From: JAJYRX01 sp041655275
Lineage (GTDB): Bacteria; Pseudomonadota; Gammaproteobacteria; Burkholderiales; Burkholderiaceae_B
NCBI GenBank assembly: GCA_041655275.1
Contig: JBBAFU010000004.1
Span: forward strand, 124,001-188,000
Length of the DNA: 64,000 bases
Reading direction: 5' to 3'
Shown: piece by piece, positions 26,528 through 35,739 of the stretch
Numbering within the stretch: position 1 is the stretch's first letter
Layout: each line of letters begins with the position of its first letter
Notes under the pieces: model-generated
Databases searched by the model: none
Told to the model about the DNA's origin: nothing
The model's input: only the letters and a program-made list of their open reading frames with translations
Translations under genes and position numbers: made by a program

Positions 26528-27675
26528 CCACTACCGCCTTCTTCATTCCTCCCGTGAACCTGATGGGTGCGGGCTGTCTGAGTGATGCAGCCACAGCCAT
26601 CCGCTCCTATGGCTTCAAGAAAGCCTTGGTTGTCACCGACCCGCCTTTGGTGCGCCTGGGCGTCGTCAAGAAGGTATGTGACCTGCTTGCCGCGCAAGGC
26701 GTGCAGAGCGTGGTTTTTGACGGTGTGCAGCCCAACCCGACGACGCAGAACGTGACCGACGGCCTGCGCCTGTTGCAGGACAACGCCTGCGACTTCGTCA
26801 TCTCGCTGGGCGGCGGATCGCCGCACGACTGCGCCAAGGGGATTGCGCTGGTCGCAGCCAATGGCGGCAGCATTCAGGACTATGAAGGGCTGGATCAGTC
26901 GGCCAAGCCACAGCTGCCGCTGGTGGCCATCAACACCACGGCCGGCACGGCCAGCGAGATGACGCGCTTTTGCATCATCACCGACGAGTCGCGCCACGTG
27001 AAGATGGCTATCGTCGACAAGCACACGACGCCGATTCTGTCGGTCAACGACCCCGAGCTGATGCTGCTCAAGCCCGCCGGCCTGACCGCGGCCACCGGCA
27101 TGGATGCGCTCACCCACGCGGTCGAGGCCTATGTCTCGACGATTGCGACGCCGATTACCGACGCCTGCGCGCTGAAGGCGGTGGAGCTGATCGGCCAGTG
27201 GCTGCGCACCGCAGTGGCCGACGGCCAGAACATCGAGGCGCGCGAGCAGATGGCCTATGCGCAGTTTCTCGCCGGCATGGCGTTCAACAACGCATCGCTG
27301 GGTTATGTGCATGCGATGGCGCACCAGCTGGGCGGCTTCTACGACCTGCCGCACGGCGTATGTAATGCGGTGCTGCTGCCGCACGTGCAGGCCTACAACA
27401 AGCAGGTGGCCGCAGGGCGCCTGGGCGACATCGCCCGCGCGATGGGAGAAAACGTCGACGGCCTGGACGACGATGCCGCCGCCGAGCGCTGCCTGGCAGC
27501 GATCCGCAGGCTGTCCGCCGACATCGGCATTCCGAGTGGGCTGACGCAACTGGGCGTGCAGACCAAGGACTTCCCGACGCTGACCGCCAACGCGCTCAAG
27601 GATGTGTGCGGCCTGACCAATCCCATTCAGGCCTCGCACGAGGAAATCCGCGCCATTTTTCTGACAGCGATGTAG
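26524..27675 (+). CDS. Iron-containing alcohol dehydrogenase
   Basis: 383-residue group III NAD(P)+-dependent alcohol dehydrogenase. It has the cofactor motif [36 protein letters not shown], and the metal-binding set with D and H in [15 protein letters not shown] and histidines in [21 protein letters not shown]. Relatives oxidise or form ethanol and butanol-type alcohols; the substrate is not determined by sequence. Translation is coupled to the efflux operon by a 4-bp overlap. Confidence 0.94.
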   Translation: MTTTAFFIPPVNLMGAGCLSDAATAIRSYGFKKALVVTDPPLVRLGVVKKVCDLLAAQGVQSVVFDGVQPNPTTQNVTDGLRLLQDNACDFVISLGGGSPHDCAKGIALVAANGGSIQDYEGLDQSAKPQLPLVAINTTAGTASEMTRFCIITDESRHVKMAIVDKHTTPILSVNDPELMLLKPAGLTAATGMDALTHAVEAYVSTIATPITDACALKAVELIGQWLRTAVADGQNIEAREQMAYAQFLAGMAFNNASLGYVHAMAHQLGGFYDLPHGVCNAVLLPHVQAYNKQVAAGRLGDIARAMGENVDGLDDDAAAERCLAAIRRLSADIGIPSGLTQLGVQTKDFPTLTANALKDVCGLTNPIQASHEEIRAIFLTAM

Positions 27676-27730
27676 CCATTCAGCGCACTGATTTCAACCC
27701 GTTTTATCCACCAATCCAAGGAGTGCCACC

Positions 27731-27940
27731 ATGCAAACGAACGTAGGAAGCCTCGATCGCATTGCGCGCATCGTCATCGGACTGATCCTGCTCAGTCTCC
27801 CGCTGTGGCTGGACTCGTCCTGGCGCTGGCTGGGACTCGTTGGAATCATGCCCCTCATCACGGGTTTGTCTGGCCGCTGCCCAGGCTATCGCCTGCTTGG
27901 CCGAAGCACCTGCCCAGTGCAAAAGAAAAAGCCGGAGTGA
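27731..27940 (+). CDS. DUF2892 small membrane protein
   Basis: 69-residue protein of the DUF2892 (YgaP C-terminal-like) family: MQTNVGSLDRIARIVIGLIL, two helices, then TGLSGRCPGYRLLGRSTCPV. The paired cysteines after the second helix are typical. AAGGAG precedes the ATG. DUF2892 proteins often accompany sulfur or redox genes, but the function is unknown. It lies 7 bp before the beta-CASP gene. Confidence 0.85.
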   Translation: MQTNVGSLDRIARIVIGLILLSLPLWLDSSWRWLGLVGIMPLITGLSGRCPGYRLLGRSTCPVQKKKPE

Positions 27941-27947
27941 ACGTCCC

Positions 27948-29360
27948 ATGAAGTTGAATTTTCTGGGTGCGGCGCACGAGGTCACTGGATCGTGCTTTCT
28001 GGTGGAAGCGCTCAACATACGCTTCCTGGTGGATTGCGGGATGGTTCAGGGTGGACGTACGGCGGCGGCACGCAACCACGAGCCGTTCCCGTTCGATCCG
28101 GCATCCATCGATTTCGTACTCCTGACCCATGCCCATATCGACCACAGCGGGCTGTTGCCCAAGCTTACGCGAGCAGGATTCAAGGGGCCCATCTATGCCA
28201 CGCCCGCCACTGCCGATTTGCTCGGGGTGATGCTGCCCGACAGCGCCCACATCCAGGAAAGCGATGCGCGGCGGGATGCCAAGCGATTCAAAGACAAACC
28301 CGTGCTGCCGCCCCTGTATACCCTGCGGGATGCACACGAATGCCTGCAGCAGGTGCGAGGCATCGAGTATGACCGGGAGTTCGCTCCCCGCGTCGGAGTT
28401 CGCGCTCGTTTTCGTGATGCCGGACATATCCTCGGATCGGCCATCGTGGAGGTCTGGGTCACCGAGTACGGCTACCCCACGAAGATCGTGTTCAGTGGCG
28501 ACCTGGGCCAACCGGGACGCCCGATCCTGCGCGACCCGACACCCATCGAGGATGCCGACATCCTCGTCATCGAGTCCACCTACGGCAACCGATTGCACAA
28601 GGACTTCTCGGCGACCGAAGCGGAAATGATCCGCATCGTAGAGGAAACCCTGTTCGAGCGCGGTGGCAACGTCATCGTGCCGGCTTTTGCTGTTGGTCGA
28701 ACTCAGGAGGTGCTCTATCACTTGCATCGTCTCACCTGCGAGGGGCGACTGCGGCAACCCAAGGTGTTCGTCGATTCACCGATGGCCACGGAAGCCACGC
28801 GCATCACGCGTGAGCATCTTGAGCTGTTCGATGAGCAGGCAAAGCGCCTTGCCGGATGGCACGCACATGGCAAGAACCTCCCCTATCTGCACTTTACGGA
28901 AAGTGCCGAGGAGTCCATGGCGCTGAACCGGATCCGTTCCGGAGCCATCATCATTTCTGCCAGCGGCATGTGCGATGCAGGACGCATCCGACATCACCTG
29001 CGGCACAACTTGCCACGCCGAGAATGCAGCATCCTGTTTTCCGGCTTCCAGGCGCAGGGAACGCTTGGCCGTCGCCTGATTGAGGGCGCTGAGCGGGTAC
29101 GCATTTTCGGCGAAGACATCCCGGTACGTGCCGCGATCCACAGTGTGGACGGTCTCTCGGCGCATGCCGACCAAAAGGCGCTGCTGGACTGGGCCCGTGG
29201 CTTCATCCATGCACCGGCGCACACCTTCGTGGTGCATGGAGAACTGCCCGCCGCACAGACCTTCGCCGAACTCTTGCAGCAGCAACTCGGCTGGCAGGTC
29301 ACGGTGCCCGAGCATGGTCATGTGCTGTGCTGGCCGGACTTTCTGGCGCACGAGCGATGA
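27948..29360 (+). CDS. Metallo-beta-lactamase/beta-CASP RNA-processing exonuclease
   Basis: 470-residue protein related to CPSF73-like archaeal and bacterial RNases. The MBL domain begins MKLNFLGAAHEVTGSCFLVE and carries the zinc motif LLTHAHIDHSGLLPKL and DAGHILGSAIVEVW. The beta-CASP domain has VIESTYGNRLH, VPAFAVGRTQEVLYHL and SASGMCDAGRIRHHL. The C-terminal HSVDGLSAHADQKALLDW and FVVHGE complete the fold. It is encoded with metabolic genes and overlaps the LOG gene by 4 bp. Nuclease activity is inferred from the family. Confidence 0.92.
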   Translation: MKLNFLGAAHEVTGSCFLVEALNIRFLVDCGMVQGGRTAAARNHEPFPFDPASIDFVLLTHAHIDHSGLLPKLTRAGFKGPIYATPATADLLGVMLPDSAHIQESDARRDAKRFKDKPVLPPLYTLRDAHECLQQVRGIEYDREFAPRVGVRARFRDAGHILGSAIVEVWVTEYGYPTKIVFSGDLGQPGRPILRDPTPIEDADILVIESTYGNRLHKDFSATEAEMIRIVEETLFERGGNVIVPAFAVGRTQEVLYHLHRLTCEGRLRQPKVFVDSPMATEATRITREHLELFDEQAKRLAGWHAHGKNLPYLHFTESAEESMALNRIRSGAIIISASGMCDAGRIRHHLRHNLPRRECSILFSGFQAQGTLGRRLIEGAERVRIFGEDIPVRAAIHSVDGLSAHADQKALLDWARGFIHAPAHTFVVHGELPAAQTFAELLQQQLGWQVTVPEHGHVLCWPDFLAHER

Positions 29361-30223
29361 AATCCACAGACGATCTCGATACGCGCCTGCGCGCCATCCG
29401 CGAGTCGCCGACGTATCGACTTGCGTACGAAGACATCGAGTTGCTTGGCCAGGACGAACTGCGACCGCTGCGGCTGCAGCTCGAACTGCTCAAGCCGGAA
29501 CGCATCCTGCACGAACAGGGCATCCACTCGACGGTGGTTGTCTTCGGCAGTGCGCGTGTGAGCGATGCCGACACCGCTGCCGCCCGTCTTGGTGCACTGG
29601 AGCAGCAAGCACTCGCCACGCCCGGGGATAGCCGACTGAGGCAGGAACTCGCCAGAGCCCGCCGCCGGGTCGAACAGGCCCGCCACTACGAGCAGGCGCG
29701 GCGTTTCTCGACCCTGATTTCGACCCGCTTCCAGCAGCAGAACCGCCGTGATTTCGTCGTCATCACCGGGGGTGGGCCCGGCATCATGGAGGCCGCCAAC
29801 CGCGGTGCCTTCGAAGTCGGCGCGCGCTCGATCGGCCTGAACATCACGCTGCCGCACGAACAGGCACCCAACCCTTACATGTGTCCGGAGCTGGCGTTCC
29901 GCTTCCACTATTTCGCGCTGCGCAAGATGCACTTCTTGTTGCACGCCAAGGGCTTGGTGGCCTTCCCAGGTGGCTATGGAACGCTCGATGAGCTGTTCGA
30001 GGTGCTCACCTTGATCCAGACCGGAAAGATGCAGCGTATTCCGGTGGTGCTGGTCGGCCGTGCATTCTGGCGTCGCGTGGTTGATTTCGATCTTCTGCTC
30101 GACGAAGGCTATGTCTCGCCGTCCGATCTCGACTTGTTCACCTGCGTGGACGAAGCAGAGGAAATCGTCAGTGCTCTCGAACGCTTTTACGTCAACAGGG
30201 CGGCAGGCGATGGGGCAACATGA
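29357..30223 (+). CDS. LOG-family nucleotide phosphoribohydrolase-like protein
   Basis: 288-residue TIGR00730/LOG family protein. The N-terminal extension (about 1-60) precedes VVVFGSARV and ITGGGPGIMEAANRGAFE, then the family signature FPGGYGTLDELFEVLTLIQTGKM with its catalytic PGGxGT..E. Relatives cleave AMP or other nucleotide monophosphates at the N-glycosidic bond. The ATG at 29357 overlaps the beta-CASP stop; its own end overlaps the LpxR-like gene by 4 bp. The substrate is not known. Confidence 0.88.
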   Translation: MKSTDDLDTRLRAIRESPTYRLAYEDIELLGQDELRPLRLQLELLKPERILHEQGIHSTVVVFGSARVSDADTAAARLGALEQQALATPGDSRLRQELARARRRVEQARHYEQARRFSTLISTRFQQQNRRDFVVITGGGPGIMEAANRGAFEVGARSIGLNITLPHEQAPNPYMCPELAFRFHYFALRKMHFLLHAKGLVAFPGGYGTLDELFEVLTLIQTGKMQRIPVVLVGRAFWRRVVDFDLLLDEGYVSPSDLDLFTCVDEAEEIVSALERFYVNRAAGDGAT

Positions 30224-31419
30224 TTGGCATCGACAGGGATCGCTGGAGCCTGCATGACACCAAGATGCGGCAGCCGATGCAGTGCGTCACCTTATTGATT
30301 GCGGGTGCATTGTTCAGCCCGATTGTTGTTTTCGGTTCCGAAGCCCCGCTCTCTGCAAATCCTCCCTCTTGCTCGCCAGAGCAATCCCTGCGCTGGCGGG
30401 GTAGTACCCTGCGCCTGGAGAATGATTTGTTTACGGGCACCGATCGCAATTACACCAACGGTGTGGCGCTCACGGTGGTTTCACGCGATCTGCAAGGCGC
30501 ACTCCGCCCGGAGTGCCTGCCCCAGCCGATTGGTTGGTATGCCCGCTTCATTGGCTGGGTCGATCCCGAATTCTGGCGCGACTCCGGCGCGCAGTCGGCA
30601 TCACAGAACGTCGTCGTTCGCTTTGGTCAATCTATGTACACCCCCGAGGACAAAGCGCGCACCGATCTGATTCCAGACGACCGGCCGTATGCTGGTTTGC
30701 TCTACCTGGGTATAGCGTGGAATCGCCGTGTCCATCCACAGGCCGCGAGTTACGAAATGCTTGACGTGCGTGAGCTGACCCTGGGCGTGATCGGCCCCTG
30801 GTCGCTGGCTGAGCAGTCTCAGAACCTGGTGCACCGGGTACGCGACATTGAACGCTTTCGCGGCTGGAACAACCAGTTGCACAACGAGCCTGCGTTTCAG
30901 ATGGCCATGGAACGCAAGTACAAGCCGTACACGGAGGGCGCCGTCCGTCCCGGGTGGGGCAGCGACGTGATCGGTAGCTATGCCCTGCGTGTCGGAAACA
31001 TCGAAACCGCCGCCAGTACCGGCGTGGAGTTGCGCATGGGTTGGAACATACCGAACGACTTCGGCAGCTATCCGATCCGCCCTGGCGCGGAGAACCGCCC
31101 ACCCACAGGTGTTGCCGATCTGCGCACGACAACGCCGCAATCGGCCCGGGCGCCCAAACCTGGGGCACATGTCTTCCTGAACCTGGAGGCCAAAGCCGTT
31201 GCCTGGGATTTCTCGCTCGACGGAAACATGTTTCGGCAAAGTCATCACGTCAGCCGGCGGCCTTGGGTCGCTCAGGCAGCCCTCGGCATCAGCAGCCAAT
31301 GGATTGTTGCTGGACGCGGCGTGCGGCTTGCCGTCATGCGCGTCTGGAGAACCCGCGAGTTCGACCAGCAGGCAGGCCATCACGCATTTGGATCGATTGC
31401 CCTGAGTCTGGAATTTTGA
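30220..31419 (+). CDS. LpxR-like outer-membrane lipid A deacylase family protein
   Basis: 399-residue DUF2219/LpxR-family beta-barrel. After a signal peptide (internal start MRQPMQCVTLLIAGALFSPIVVFG at 30265 is the likely true start) comes the diagnostic RLENDLFTGTDRNYTNGVALTVVS and DDRPYAGLLYLGIAW. LpxR removes 3'-acyl chains of lipid A in a Ca2+-dependent way using Asn, Asp and His residues near the barrel lip. It is encoded in the storage/fermentation island, which suggests envelope remodelling under the same conditions. Confidence 0.85.
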   Translation: MIGIDRDRWSLHDTKMRQPMQCVTLLIAGALFSPIVVFGSEAPLSANPPSCSPEQSLRWRGSTLRLENDLFTGTDRNYTNGVALTVVSRDLQGALRPECLPQPIGWYARFIGWVDPEFWRDSGAQSASQNVVVRFGQSMYTPEDKARTDLIPDDRPYAGLLYLGIAWNRRVHPQAASYEMLDVRELTLGVIGPWSLAEQSQNLVHRVRDIERFRGWNNQLHNEPAFQMAMERKYKPYTEGAVRPGWGSDVIGSYALRVGNIETAASTGVELRMGWNIPNDFGSYPIRPGAENRPPTGVADLRTTTPQSARAPKPGAHVFLNLEAKAVAWDFSLDGNMFRQSHHVSRRPWVAQAALGISSQWIVAGRGVRLAVMRVWRTREFDQQAGHHAFGSIALSLEF

Positions 31420-31479
31420 AGACACCTGTACCTATTCGTTAGATCTAAGGCATTTGTCACAACATCAATGGAGAAATTC

Positions 31480-31941
31480 ATGAGCCAACCCTTGAAACCC
31501 AGATCGTTCTTTGCTGTCTCGCTGTCCGTGCTGGTGGCAACCTTCGCCACGGCACTCGGTGCGCAGTCCGTAGAAGTGGCAAAGCCAATGGCGCTTCGCA
31601 CCATAATGGAAAGACTCGGTCGCGACATGCAAGCAGTCACGGGCGCGATCTCCAAAGAAGATTGGCCACTGATCGCCGAGTTGGCACCAAAAATTGCCAA
31701 GCATGCCGAGCCGCCCATGTCGGAAAAAATGCGCATCCTGGCCTGGCTTGGAGCAGACGCTGGAAAGTTTCGGGGTCTTGATGGGCAGGTGCATGACGCC
31801 GCGACCGCCATGAGCGAGGCTGCGAAGCGGAGTGACGGCCAGGCTGTAATTGCCGCGTTCTCCAAGACGCAACAAAGCTGCCTTGCCTGCCACCAGAGCT
31901 TCCGTCAATCGTTCGTGGGGCAGTTTTATGGGAGCCGCTGA
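31480..31941 (+). CDS. Cytochrome c'-like periplasmic heme protein
   Basis: 153-residue secreted protein with a signal peptide (FFAVSLSVLVATFATALGAQ), a four-helix-bundle sequence and a C-terminal heme site QSCLACHQSFRQSFVGQF (CxxCH). The position of CxxCH near the C-terminus and the length fit cytochrome c', which binds NO and CO. The ATG at 31480 has GGAGA upstream; an ATG 12 bp earlier is possible. It may protect against nitrosative stress in low oxygen. Confidence 0.85.
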   Translation: MSQPLKPRSFFAVSLSVLVATFATALGAQSVEVAKPMALRTIMERLGRDMQAVTGAISKEDWPLIAELAPKIAKHAEPPMSEKMRILAWLGADAGKFRGLDGQVHDAATAMSEAAKRSDGQAVIAAFSKTQQSCLACHQSFRQSFVGQFYGSR

Positions 31942-31995
31942 CAGATATTTGTCCCAGACCGGTTCGCACGAGACATCACGATCGAGAACGTCACG

Positions 31996-33207
31996 ATGAG
32001 CAACTCACAATCGAGCCTCATCCTGGTACTCAACTGCGGCTCATCAAGCATCAAGTTCGCCTTGTTCAACGCGAAAGCGTACCCATTGCCGCGCAAGCCG
32101 CTGTGGCACGGCAAAGTGCAAGGGATTGCCGGGTCTTCTCCTGAGTACGACGACAGTGGCACTGCAAAGCAGCGTATCCAACTGGATCGCGAACACCCTC
32201 ACACGGCCGCTCTCGCGTTGATTCAATCGCGTATCTCGGCCCGACTCGACGGCCGCCGCATCGTGGCTGTCGCACACCGTGTCGTCCATGGTGGCAACAG
32301 GTACTTCGAGCCAACCCTGGTGACCGCTGGCACCATCGCCGAACTGAGAACTTTGATTCCTTTGGCGCCGCTACACCAACCCTTTCCTCTGAAAGCCATG
32401 AGCCTGCTGTTCGAGCAGTGGCCTGAAATTATTCAGGCGGCGTGCTTCGATACGGCCTTCCACCGCACGATGCCAAAGGTGGAGCAAATCTTGCCGCTGC
32501 CGTATTCGGCTTGGGAACGCGGTCTGCGCCGCTACGGTTTCCACGGGCTTTCGTACGACTATATGAGCCACGCTCTGCCCGAGCGCCACGGTGATCTGGC
32601 ACGTGGCCGCACTATCGTCGCGCACCTCGGCAGCGGGGCCAGCCTGTGCGCGATGCAGAACTTGCAAAGCATCGCTACCACGATGGGCTTTTCCGCGCTT
32701 GACGGCTTGATGATGGGCACCCGCACGGGCTCGCTCGATCCCGGTGCCTTGCTTTACTTGATGGAGATCGAAAAACTCTCGCTGGAAGAAGTGGGCTGCA
32801 CGCTCTACAACCGGTCCGGCCTGCTCGGTGTTTCTGGGATTTCAGCCGAACCGCGCGTCGTGGTGAAGCATGAGGATGACCCTGGAGAAGCCGGCGAGCG
32901 CGCCCGAATCGCGCTGGCGCTCTATGTGCGCCGCATCGTGCGCGAGATTGGTGCGCTGACCGCAGTCCTTGGAGGTCTGGATCTGCTGGCGTTCACTGCC
33001 GGCGTCGGCGAGCACAACGCTTTCGTGCGCGAGCGCGTCTGCCGCGACCTTGCCTTTCTCGGCATCAAGCTCGATGCCGGTGCCAACGCCATCAATGCCC
33101 ACGTCATTTCCACCACCGACAGTCGCGTGCACGTCGCGGTGGAGCCTACCAACGAGGAATGGATCACAGCACGCTATACGCAGGAATTGATGACTACTGC
33201 CGCGTGA
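31996..33207 (+). CDS. ackA: Acetate kinase
   Basis: Transfers phosphate between acetyl phosphate and ADP, giving acetate and ATP. The 403-residue protein has the ASKHA motifs VLNCGSSSIKFALF, VAHRVVHGG, CFDTAFHRTMP, YGFHGLSYDYMS, AHLGSGASLCAMQ, MGFSALDGLMMGTRTGSLDPG and AFTAGVGEHNAFVRE. Encoded just before the phosphoketolase-family gene, it could use acetyl phosphate from that enzyme. No phosphotransacetylase is in the cluster. Confidence 0.96.
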   Translation: MSNSQSSLILVLNCGSSSIKFALFNAKAYPLPRKPLWHGKVQGIAGSSPEYDDSGTAKQRIQLDREHPHTAALALIQSRISARLDGRRIVAVAHRVVHGGNRYFEPTLVTAGTIAELRTLIPLAPLHQPFPLKAMSLLFEQWPEIIQAACFDTAFHRTMPKVEQILPLPYSAWERGLRRYGFHGLSYDYMSHALPERHGDLARGRTIVAHLGSGASLCAMQNLQSIATTMGFSALDGLMMGTRTGSLDPGALLYLMEIEKLSLEEVGCTLYNRSGLLGVSGISAEPRVVVKHEDDPGEAGERARIALALYVRRIVREIGALTAVLGGLDLLAFTAGVGEHNAFVRERVCRDLAFLGIKLDAGANAINAHVISTTDSRVHVAVEPTNEEWITARYTQELMTTAA

Positions 33208-33290
33208 TGGCCCAGTCAGGCCGATCGCGCTCAGTTCAACGAACTCTGTAAGCACACAGGGATTCATCGGCACCGAAGAAGGAAAATTAC

Positions 33291-35663
33291 ATGACCATTT
33301 CTTCCACCATTCGCCAGCGCTGGCTGGCCGGCCACGGTCCCATCGCCCATCGTGAAGAGACCGCCGCACGTGTCGAGGCACTGGTGGCCCGTTTGATCGT
33401 CGAAGGACGCGTTGCTGATGCGGCGACGGCCTACACCCTGCTGGCCGCCGCCGACCGCCTGTGCTGTGTGTCAATGAACGTGGTCGCGCACATGACCTAT
33501 GCGCGCCGCATCGATCTTTCCGGCGCGCCGCTGTCAGCCGAGGACTTTAAGCCAACGCCCGAAGGTCACACTGGCGGCTCGTTGAACATGGTGCCGGCCT
33601 TCGTCGGCTACCTTCTCGCCAATGCGCTCACCGGCAGCACACGCTGTTGGATCATGGGGCAAGGCCATTGCGTCGCCGCCATCGAAGCCGTCAACGCATT
33701 GACCGGCGACGTCTCGCCCGCGCAGCGGAACCGCTACGACCACAGCGAGGAAGGCCTGTCGCGCCTGTGTGCTGATTTCTATTCCTATGCCATTGATGCG
33801 CGAGGCCTCCCGGCTGTGCCGCTGGGCAGCCATGCCGGCCCCAACACCGCCGGCGCCGTGTCTGAAGGCGGCTACCTCGGCTTTGCCGAACTGCAGTACA
33901 TCCATATGCCACTGCCTGGCGAATCACTGGTCGCCTTCCTCAGCGACGGTGCTTTCGAGGAACAGCGCGGCCCGGACTGGGCGCCCCGCTGGTGGCGCGC
34001 GCAGGACAGTGGCTTCGCTGTGCCGGTGATGATCCTCAACGGCCGCCGTATCGAGCAGCGCACACAGATCATGCAGGAAGGCGGTGCGCAATGGCTGGCT
34101 GAAGATGTGCGCCACAACGGCTTCGACCCGATGATCGTCGATGGCCGCGACCCGGCCGCGATTGCCTGGTCGATCATCGAAGCCGAGGACGCGCTGCGCG
34201 CGTTCGCCGCCGATCCGGATCGTCGCTATCCGGCGCCGCTGCCCTACGTGATCGCCGAGACCGAGAAGGGTTTTGGCTTTCCCGGTGCAGGCAGCAACGC
34301 CGCGCACAACCTGCCGCTGGGCGGCAATCCTCACACTGATGCCGTCATGCGTGATCTGTTCAACAAAAGCGCGGCCGCGCTGTTCGTTGCGCCGGCCGAA
34401 CTCGGCGCCGCGCTCGCCGCCTTCGCGACCCACGCCGCCCAGCAACGTTCGCTGGAAAGCGCGCATTCGATGGCGCACCGCCATCCCGCCGCGCCCAAGC
34501 TGCCCGAACCGTGCTGGGAGGCACCGGGCAGCGAAGGCAGTGCGATGACGGCGCTGGATCAGTGGTTTGTCGAGTTCGCCAAGGCCAATCATGAGATGCG
34601 CATGCGCATCGGAAACCCGGACGAATTGGCCAGCAACAAGATGGGCGGCACGCTTGCGCTGCTCAAGCACCGCGTCAATGAGGCCGAACCCGGCGTGCCG
34701 GAGGACCTGCACGGCGCCATCATTACTGCTCTCAACGAAGAAGCCGTGGCCGCTGCCGCACTTGGCAACAAGGGCGGACTGAATCTCATCGTCAGCTACG
34801 AAGCTTTCGCCGTGAAGATGCTCGGCCTGTTGCGGCAGGAAATCATCTTCGCCCGCCACCAGCGCCAGGTCGGGCGGCCAGCCGGCTGGTTGTCGGTGCC
34901 TCTCATCGTCACCTCGCACACCTGGGAAAACGCCAAGAACGAACAATCGCACCAGGACCCGACCATCGGCGAAGCCCTGCTGGGCGAGATGTCAGACACC
35001 TCGCGCGTGCTGTTCCCGGTGGATGACAACACCGCCGTCGCCGCGCTGCGTGACGTCTATGCCGGACGCGGCCAAATTGCCTGCCTGATCGTCTCCAAGC
35101 GCGATGTGGAGAGCCGTTTCGACGCCGAATCGGCGCAACGCCTGATTCGTGACGGCGCAGCCCATCTGATCGGCGATCCTGCTAAGGCCGAGATGCAGCT
35201 TATCGCGCTGGGTGCCTACCAGCTCGACGAGGTAATCAAGGCGCAGCAACACCTCGCCGACCTGGGCAAGGACGTCTGCGTCACTGTCATCCTGGAACCC
35301 GGTCGCCTGCGTATCCCGCGCGATGCCATGGAAGCCGAATTCGTCGATGATGATGCCACCATCAACGCGCTGTTTCCGCCGGGCCTGCCGCGTGTGATCC
35401 TCACCCATACCCGCCCCGAGCCCATGCTCGGTATCCTGCGCCGCATTGACAGCGGCCCTGCCAGGACTCATGCCCTCGGCTACATCAGCCGCGGCGGTAC
35501 CTTCGATGTCCCCGGCATGCTGTTCGCCAACCGCTGCACCTGGGCGCATGCGGTGGATGCAGCAGCGGCCGTGGTCGGCTGGAATCGCGAAGCGCTGCTC
35601 AACCATGCGCAGCGCGCAGCCGTTGATGGCACCGGTGATCCAAAGGATTTACTGGGTCCGTGA
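33291..35663 (+). CDS. Divergent phosphoketolase (XFP)-family protein
   Basis: 790-residue ThDP-dependent-enzyme family protein. The XFP N-domain shows GHTGGSLNMVPAFVGYLLANAL and IMGQGHCVAAIEA, and the C-terminal part has GNPDELASNKMGGTL, the SYEAF..K motif and LVTSHTWENAKNEQSHQDPTIGEALLGEM. At the usual ThDP/Mg motif GDGEAETG it has LSDGAFEEQRG instead, so the cofactor motif keeps DG but not the canonical downstream residues. Classical XFP makes acetyl phosphate from xylulose-5-P or fructose-6-P; this branch is divergent and the reaction is an inference supported by adjacent ackA. Confidence 0.85.
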   Translation: MTISSTIRQRWLAGHGPIAHREETAARVEALVARLIVEGRVADAATAYTLLAAADRLCCVSMNVVAHMTYARRIDLSGAPLSAEDFKPTPEGHTGGSLNMVPAFVGYLLANALTGSTRCWIMGQGHCVAAIEAVNALTGDVSPAQRNRYDHSEEGLSRLCADFYSYAIDARGLPAVPLGSHAGPNTAGAVSEGGYLGFAELQYIHMPLPGESLVAFLSDGAFEEQRGPDWAPRWWRAQDSGFAVPVMILNGRRIEQRTQIMQEGGAQWLAEDVRHNGFDPMIVDGRDPAAIAWSIIEAEDALRAFAADPDRRYPAPLPYVIAETEKGFGFPGAGSNAAHNLPLGGNPHTDAVMRDLFNKSAAALFVAPAELGAALAAFATHAAQQRSLESAHSMAHRHPAAPKLPEPCWEAPGSEGSAMTALDQWFVEFAKANHEMRMRIGNPDELASNKMGGTLALLKHRVNEAEPGVPEDLHGAIITALNEEAVAAAALGNKGGLNLIVSYEAFAVKMLGLLRQEIIFARHQRQVGRPAGWLSVPLIVTSHTWENAKNEQSHQDPTIGEALLGEMSDTSRVLFPVDDNTAVAALRDVYAGRGQIACLIVSKRDVESRFDAESAQRLIRDGAAHLIGDPAKAEMQLIALGAYQLDEVIKAQQHLADLGKDVCVTVILEPGRLRIPRDAMEAEFVDDDATINALFPPGLPRVILTHTRPEPMLGILRRIDSGPARTHALGYISRGGTFDVPGMLFANRCTWAHAVDAAAAVVGWNREALLNHAQRAAVDGTGDPKDLLGP

Positions 35664-35739
35664 GTCAGGCATGCGAGCACTGTGCCAGTTACGAAGGTCG
35701 CCGACAGCGTTCCCTGCGATGTGCCGCAGAGGCGTCGAG

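Noticed and set aside
31450..31472. FNR box upstream of the cytochrome c' gene (TTGTC...ATCAA)
   Set aside because: Spacing between half-sites is 5 instead of 4 and the left half has two mismatches.
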